Shown: one piece after another, positions 59,365-64,000 of the stretch
Layout of the letters: each line of letters starts with the position of its first letter
Numbering within the stretch: position 1 is the stretch's first letter
NCBI RefSeq assembly: GCF_014284335.1
Contig: NZ_JACOGF010000016.1
Location: 1-64,000 of the forward strand
Length of the DNA: 64,000 nucleotides
Direction of reading: 5' to 3'
Source of the DNA: Undibacterium hunanense
GTDB lineage: Bacteria; Pseudomonadota; Gammaproteobacteria; Burkholderiales; Burkholderiaceae_D
The notes under the pieces: model-generated
What the model was told of the DNA's origin: nothing
The model's input: only the letters and a program-made list of their open reading frames with translations
The model's database searches: none
Program-made: the position numbers and the translations under genes

Positions 59365-60666
59365 TTGGAAAATTTATTGCTGGTGCTTGCTGCCCTGTTA
59401 CTGGTCTTGTTAAACGGCTTTTTCGTTGCAGCAGAGTTTGGTTTGGTGAAGTTGCGTCAGACCAGGGTACGCAGTATTGCGAAGACCTCGGGTTTGCGAG
59501 GCCGTTTGCTATTTACAGTCCATCAGCATCTGGATACCTATTTGTCTGCCTGTCAACTGGGCATTACGCTCGCTTCACTGGGGCTGGGCTGGATAGGTGA
59601 GCCTGCCTTTGCCAATTTGCTGCATCCCGTCTTTATTCTGGTCGGCGTCAATTCGGAAGAGTTGATACACGGCATTTCCTTCTTCTTCGCCTTCTTTGTC
59701 ATTTCCTTCCTGCATATTGTGGTGGGTGAACTGGCCCCCAAATCCATGGCCATCCGGATGCCTGAACGGGTATCCCTGTGGACCGCACCGGCACTGTATG
59801 CGTTTTACTGGAGCATGTACCCGGCCATCTGGGCCCTGAACTGGAGTTCCAACAAGGTCTTGAAATGGATAGGCCTGAGCGCTGAACATGGCGGTGATAC
59901 CCATTATTCGCCGGAAGAACTGAAGCTGATCCTGCGCGGTAGCCATGGCGGCAAAAAAGAAACCCGCGACGAGTGGAGCATCATGGCCCAGGTGCTGGAT
60001 TTTGGCGGCCTGGAAATTTCTGACCTGATGCGCCCCATCAATGAAGTGGTGGCCATGTATAAAAGCGTGTCGCTCGAAGAAAACATGGAAACCGCTGCCC
60101 GTAACCGTTTCAGCCGTTATCCCTATTTTGATGAAGATGACGAAACCGTACTCGGCATGTTGCATCTGAAAGACCTGTTCCTGGCCCAGCAGGCCGGCAA
60201 GCCGCTGGGGGACCTGAGCAAGCACTTGCGTCAGGTCGAATTTGTCCCGCCTACCATGCCGGCGCTGGAATTGTTTCGCCGCTTCCGCAAGGGCGCACCG
60301 CACTTTGCCATTGTCGGCAACCGTGGCAGCAAGCCGGTGGGCTTCCTGACGCTGGATAACCTGCTCAGTGCCCTGGTCGGTCAGATACGTGATGAATTCC
60401 GCCAGAATGAAAATGACTGGACCCTGCTGGACGACGGTACCCTGATAGGCAAGGGCAGTCTGCCCCTGTTTACCCTCGGTAGCGCACTGGGCTTTGATGT
60501 TGACAGTGATGAAGTTGAATCGATAGGTGGCCTGATCATGCACAAGCTGGGTGATTTGCCGGTAGAAGGCCAAAAGGTTGAGTTTGAACGCTTCGATGCC
60601 GTGGTCAAGAAAATGAATGGCCCGCGCATCATACTGGTTCGCATCCATCCCAAATCGGATAGCTAG
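59365..60666 (+). CDS. CNNM/CBS-domain protein (CorC/HlyC family)
   Basis: A 433-residue protein with a TTG start following AAGG. The N-terminal CNNM transmembrane domain (about 1-180) has LVLLNGFFVAAEFGLVKLRQ, SLGLGWIGEPAF and FLHIVVGELAPKSMAIR. Two CBS domains span about 200-330 (LMRPINEVVAMYKSV, RFSRYPYFDED, LGMLHLKDLFL, VGFLTLDNLLSALVG), and a CorC/HlyC domain ends the protein (LDDGTLIGKGSLPL). Relatives transport or regulate magnesium; the older name hemolysin is misleading. It lies alone. Confidence 0.92.
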   Translation: MENLLLVLAALLLVLLNGFFVAAEFGLVKLRQTRVRSIAKTSGLRGRLLFTVHQHLDTYLSACQLGITLASLGLGWIGEPAFANLLHPVFILVGVNSEELIHGISFFFAFFVISFLHIVVGELAPKSMAIRMPERVSLWTAPALYAFYWSMYPAIWALNWSSNKVLKWIGLSAEHGGDTHYSPEELKLILRGSHGGKKETRDEWSIMAQVLDFGGLEISDLMRPINEVVAMYKSVSLEENMETAARNRFSRYPYFDEDDETVLGMLHLKDLFLAQQAGKPLGDLSKHLRQVEFVPPTMPALELFRRFRKGAPHFAIVGNRGSKPVGFLTLDNLLSALVGQIRDEFRQNENDWTLLDDGTLIGKGSLPLFTLGSALGFDVDSDEVESIGGLIMHKLGDLPVEGQKVEFERFDAVVKKMNGPRIILVRIHPKSDS

Positions 60667-60872
60667 ACACCATTCAGTCGCCATGCACTTCCGCATCACC
60701 ATGACAGGGGCAAAAACCGGCCCCGTCATGGGCCAGGCACCGTCGTCAGGCAGCCGGACTCAAATAAGCATTTGATGTCCCGCCCGAGTCCGTTACACTA
60801 TAGTCATGTGCAAAATTGCATCAGGAGAAACATGCCCCGGTATAACAGGACCGTCTTGCTGTCTTGTCATAT

Positions 60873-60936
60873 TTTCATCTCGTTATGATTTCATCTCGTT
60901 ATGATTTCATCTCGTTATGATTTCATCTTGTTATGA
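60873..60936. repeat. 16-bp tandem repeat, four copies
   Basis: TTTCATCTCGTTATGA is repeated four times (the last copy has one change, C to T). It lies in the 309-base gap before the GGDEF/EAL gene; nothing else convincing was seen in that gap apart from a GGGGC/GCCCC hairpin near 60710. Confidence 0.9.
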
Positions 60937-60975
60937 GGCTGTTTTTGTTGCCCGGGTCTTGAAAGCCTTCCTTCG

Positions 60976-63900
60976 ATGACTTCTCACAAGCGTTTATCCA
61001 GCTATTCCCGCAGCTTTTGGCTGACCTTGGGCATGTTCGCCATTTTTACACTGGTTTTTGTCTGGTACGTACATTCAGAAAAATCCATCGATCAGGTGAA
61101 CGATCAACGCTTTGAATCCCATGTCCTGTCCACAGAATTGCAACAAACCTCGGAAGACCTGACACGCATGGTGCGCAGCTATGTCGCCACCGGCAACGCT
61201 GACTATAAACGCTATTACCAGCATATTCTCGATGTACGTAATGGCAAGGCGCCACGACCTGCAATGGGGAAAAACCTGTTCTGGGATCTGGTCCCTGCGG
61301 TTAACAGCCAGCGCGCCAATGATGATTCCAGTGTTGCCGGACGCAGCGTGCCCTTGCTGGAACTGCTGGGCAATGCCGGTCTCAGCAAGGAGGAATTTGC
61401 TCGCCTGGAGCTGGCCAAAGCCAATTCCGATGCCCTGACCAAGATAGAGTGGGCGGCCATGCATTTGATCGAAGACCCGGCAGCAGACCCACAGTCAGCC
61501 AGGCAGCGGGCGATGGCCATGTTGTATGACGAACAGTACAGGCAGGCCAAACTCGCCATCCTGCGTCCGATAGCCGAAGCCCATGAAATGATAGAGGTAC
61601 GTAATCTGGGTCTGGTCAAAGGGGCTGAAGAATTTGCCTTGCGATTGCGCTTGCTGTTTATTGTGGTTGGTGTTTTGCTGGTGGGCTTGCTGTGGCGCTC
61701 TTACCGTGCGCTTAACCTGACATTGGGTGGCTCTCTCTCTGACGTGTACAGCGGTTTGGTGAATCTGGGCAAAGGCAATTTCGCCGAACCTGTGACCGTC
61801 AGACCAGGAGCAGAAGAAAGCATCATGGGCTGGCTGGCCGTTACCCGGCAAAGACTGGCGGTAATTGAAGAAGAAAGATTGCTGGCTGCCCAAAAAAGTG
61901 CGCGTTTAAGCCAGTTGTACGGCGCACTGGCACAGTGCAATCAATCCATCTTGCGTATTGATAATAAAGCCGAATTGATGCCGCGCATCTGTGAAGATGC
62001 GGTCAGTATAGGCGGTCTTAAAATGGCCTGGATAGGTTTGGCCGATGAAAAACAGCAAGTACTGAAACCGATCGCCTCATTTGGCAGCGGTGCCGAGTAT
62101 CTGCGTGACCTGCATATCTCACTCAAGCCGGAAGACCCGGCTGCGCAGGGGCCCAGCGCCCTGGCTTATCGGCAGAAACAGCCTTACTGGTGTCAGCATT
62201 TTTTAAGCGACCCGGCTACCGCCCCCTGGCATGGACGTGGTGCAGAACACGGATGGCAGGCTTCTGCGGCGCTGCCTTTGCTCAGCAATGGCAAAGTGGT
62301 GGGAACCTTCAATCTGTATTCCGATCAGGAAAACGCATTTGATGAAGCAGTACAGGAATTGCTGATCGAATTTGCCGCCGATGTCAGCCACGTACTGAAC
62401 CGTTTTGAACATGAAACTGAACGTCAGCATGCTTTGCAGATGGAAGAATTGCGCAGCTTCATGCTGGAACGTATTACCGGCACCCTGACGCAAAAAGAAT
62501 TGTTTCATGATGTCGTGCTGAAGGTGGAATCATTGCTGCCGGATTGCCTGTGTTCCATCATGTTGCTGGACAAGGATGGCCAGCGCGTGCGTACCGGTGC
62601 AGCCCCCAGCCTGCCGGCTTTTTATACCAGCGCCATAGAAGGCATGGTGATTGGTGATGGCATAGGCTCTTGCGGCAATGCCCTGTTTACGGGTGACCGT
62701 ACCATTGCCGCCGATTTGTCCACTCATCCATACTGGCACGATTACAGTGCGGTGGCCGCGCAGGCTGATCTGCATTCCTGCTGGTCAGAGCCGATCTTTT
62801 CTGCAGAACGCAAAGTCATCGGTGCCTTCGCCATTTATCATCGGCAGCCCTTGACCCCGGATATATTTTCCCTGCAAATGCTGGAAATGGCCGCCAACCT
62901 GATCGCCATCGCCATAGAACGCAAAGTGGCAGAAGAAACCTTGCGCAAGTTATCGCAGGCGCTTGAACAAAGTTCGAATGCCATCGTCATTACCGATACC
63001 CTGGTCAATATCGAATATGCGAATGATGCCTACCTGAAAAATGCCGGCAAGCGACTGGAAGAAGTGGTGGGCCGCCAGCCCAGCATCATGCGTTCTGGCC
63101 GTACGGCACCAGAAATATATGCCGACATGTGGCAGCAGCTTGAACGTGGTGAAAGCTGGAAAGGCGAGCTCATCAACCGCTATGCCGATGGCCTGGATCA
63201 TACCGACCTGGCGCATATCTCACCGATACGCAACAGCGAAGGTGTGGTGACGCATTTTCTGTCTATACAGGAAGATATTACCGACAAGAAGCGCACGGAA
63301 GAGCGCATCAAATACCTGGCCCACTATGATGCATTGACAGGCTTGCCTAACCGCACGCTGCTGGATGAACTGGCACGTTATGCGCTCAGCCTGGCAGAAA
63401 GAAATGATGATGCACTGGCCGTCATCTTCTTTGATCTGGATCACTTCAAGGATATCAACGATACCCTGGGTCACAGCCTGGGCGATGTCATGCTGGTGGA
63501 ACTGGCCAAGCGCATGGTTGCTTCCATGCGCGAAAACGATACGATTTCGCGCCTGGGTGGCGATGAATTTATTTTATTGCTGACCGGGGTCGATGAACAC
63601 AAGGTAGAACAGGTCGTGCAAAAACTCATGCAGGTGGTGAATGCGCCATTTCGTATTGGTGAATATGATCTGAATGTGACGGCATCCATGGGCATTGCCA
63701 TTTACCCCAATGATGGCAAAGACCTGGAAACCCTGTCGCGCAATGCCGATGCCGCCATGTACCGCGCCAAGCGCGAAGGACGCAATGCCTACCGTTTCTT
63801 TACCCAGGAAATGCAGGCACGTTCGACCCGCCATCTGGAACTGGTGAATGCCTTGCGTCAGGCAGTGGAAAAGCAGCAGTTCGAATTACATTATCAGCCA

Positions 63901-64000
63901 CAGATCGCCATGCATAGCGGTGCCGTGCTGGGGGCTGAAGCCTTGTTGCGCTGGCAGCATCCGGTATTGGGGGCGGTATCACCGGCAGAATTTATCCCGG
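60976..64000 (+). CDS. membrane GGDEF/EAL protein with GAF and PAS domains, 3' end outside window
   Basis: 1008 residues are visible and the frame runs off the right edge. A first membrane segment (about 14-32), a periplasmic stretch of some 190 residues and a second segment (about 222-242) are followed by two GAF-like domains (about 320-475 and 500-650), a PAS domain from about 656 (SSNAIVITDTLVNIEYAN), a GGDEF domain from about 777 with an intact LGGDEF (861-865), and the start of an EAL domain (EAL at 988-990 in GAEALLRWQ). It probably both makes or senses c-di-GMP and breaks it down in response to periplasmic and cytoplasmic signals. The EAL catalytic residues further on are not visible. 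Confidence 0.93.
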   Translation, partial: MTSHKRLSSYSRSFWLTLGMFAIFTLVFVWYVHSEKSIDQVNDQRFESHVLSTELQQTSEDLTRMVRSYVATGNADYKRYYQHILDVRNGKAPRPAMGKNLFWDLVPAVNSQRANDDSSVAGRSVPLLELLGNAGLSKEEFARLELAKANSDALTKIEWAAMHLIEDPAADPQSARQRAMAMLYDEQYRQAKLAILRPIAEAHEMIEVRNLGLVKGAEEFALRLRLLFIVVGVLLVGLLWRSYRALNLTLGGSLSDVYSGLVNLGKGNFAEPVTVRPGAEESIMGWLAVTRQRLAVIEEERLLAAQKSARLSQLYGALAQCNQSILRIDNKAELMPRICEDAVSIGGLKMAWIGLADEKQQVLKPIASFGSGAEYLRDLHISLKPEDPAAQGPSALAYRQKQPYWCQHFLSDPATAPWHGRGAEHGWQASAALPLLSNGKVVGTFNLYSDQENAFDEAVQELLIEFAADVSHVLNRFEHETERQHALQMEELRSFMLERITGTLTQKELFHDVVLKVESLLPDCLCSIMLLDKDGQRVRTGAAPSLPAFYTSAIEGMVIGDGIGSCGNALFTGDRTIAADLSTHPYWHDYSAVAAQADLHSCWSEPIFSAERKVIGAFAIYHRQPLTPDIFSLQMLEMAANLIAIAIERKVAEETLRKLSQALEQSSNAIVITDTLVNIEYANDAYLKNAGKRLEEVVGRQPSIMRSGRTAPEIYADMWQQLERGESWKGELINRYADGLDHTDLAHISPIRNSEGVVTHFLSIQEDITDKKRTEERIKYLAHYDALTGLPNRTLLDELARYALSLAERNDDALAVIFFDLDHFKDINDTLGHSLGDVMLVELAKRMVASMRENDTISRLGGDEFILLLTGVDEHKVEQVVQKLMQVVNAPFRIGEYDLNVTASMGIAIYPNDGKDLETLSRNADAAMYRAKREGRNAYRFFTQEMQARSTRHLELVNALRQAVEKQQFELHYQPQIAMHSGAVLGAEALLRWQHPVLGAVSPAEFIP

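Overview
The window reads as the chromosome of a betaproteobacterium, most likely of the Oxalobacteraceae (Undibacterium-like). The basis is the order tuf, tRNA-Trp, secE, nusG, rplKAJL, rpoBC, the birA, coaX, SPOR-protein block, a DUF3334 protein, a Gcr-family membrane protein and moderate G+C. Genus level is inference; no search was run.

Layout. 1-13100: end of tuf, tRNA-Trp, then secE-nusG-rplK-rplA-rplJ-rplL-rpoB-rpoC with an L10 leader, a hairpin before rpoB and a strong terminator after rpoC. 13190-15850: birA, coaX, a SPOR protein and a small membrane protein. 15890-19035: IclR regulator with hutG and hutF, the deiminase branch of histidine breakdown. 19050-29890: housekeeping and accessory genes (DAHP synthase, a PhyH-type oxygenase, two TlpA-like thioredoxins, lysA with a divergent Lrp regulator, an FMN reductase, a YcgR-type c-di-GMP effector and a large unknown protein).

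29900-35780 is an unusual beta-lactam-response cluster: blaI, a BlaR1-like M56 metalloprotease fused to a D-Ala-D-Ala peptidase (S11) domain, a TonB-dependent receptor and a class C beta-lactamase, with a tandem dyad operator over the promoter. 35931-46106 is a complete type II-C CRISPR-Cas locus. It has 86 repeats and 85 spacers read on the + strand, cas2, cas1 and a compact catalytically complete cas9 on the - strand, and a tracrRNA divergent from cas9 whose anti-repeat pairs with 22 bases of the repeat. Each repeat ends in an extended -10-like element, so each crRNA could have its own promoter, as known in Neisseria and Campylobacter.

46270-64000: an AraC regulator, an orphan livM followed by a 243-bp nested-palindrome (MITE-like) element, a DUF3334 protein, a KAS III-like enzyme, a REP-like repeat block, the glutathione-dependent formaldehyde pair (adhC, fghA) beside a GlxA-type regulator, a YitT protein, a TPR protein, the Gcr-family protein, a CNNM/CBS protein and a GGDEF/EAL protein that runs off the right edge. 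Short tandem repeats (8, 11, 12 and 16 bp units) are scattered between genes.
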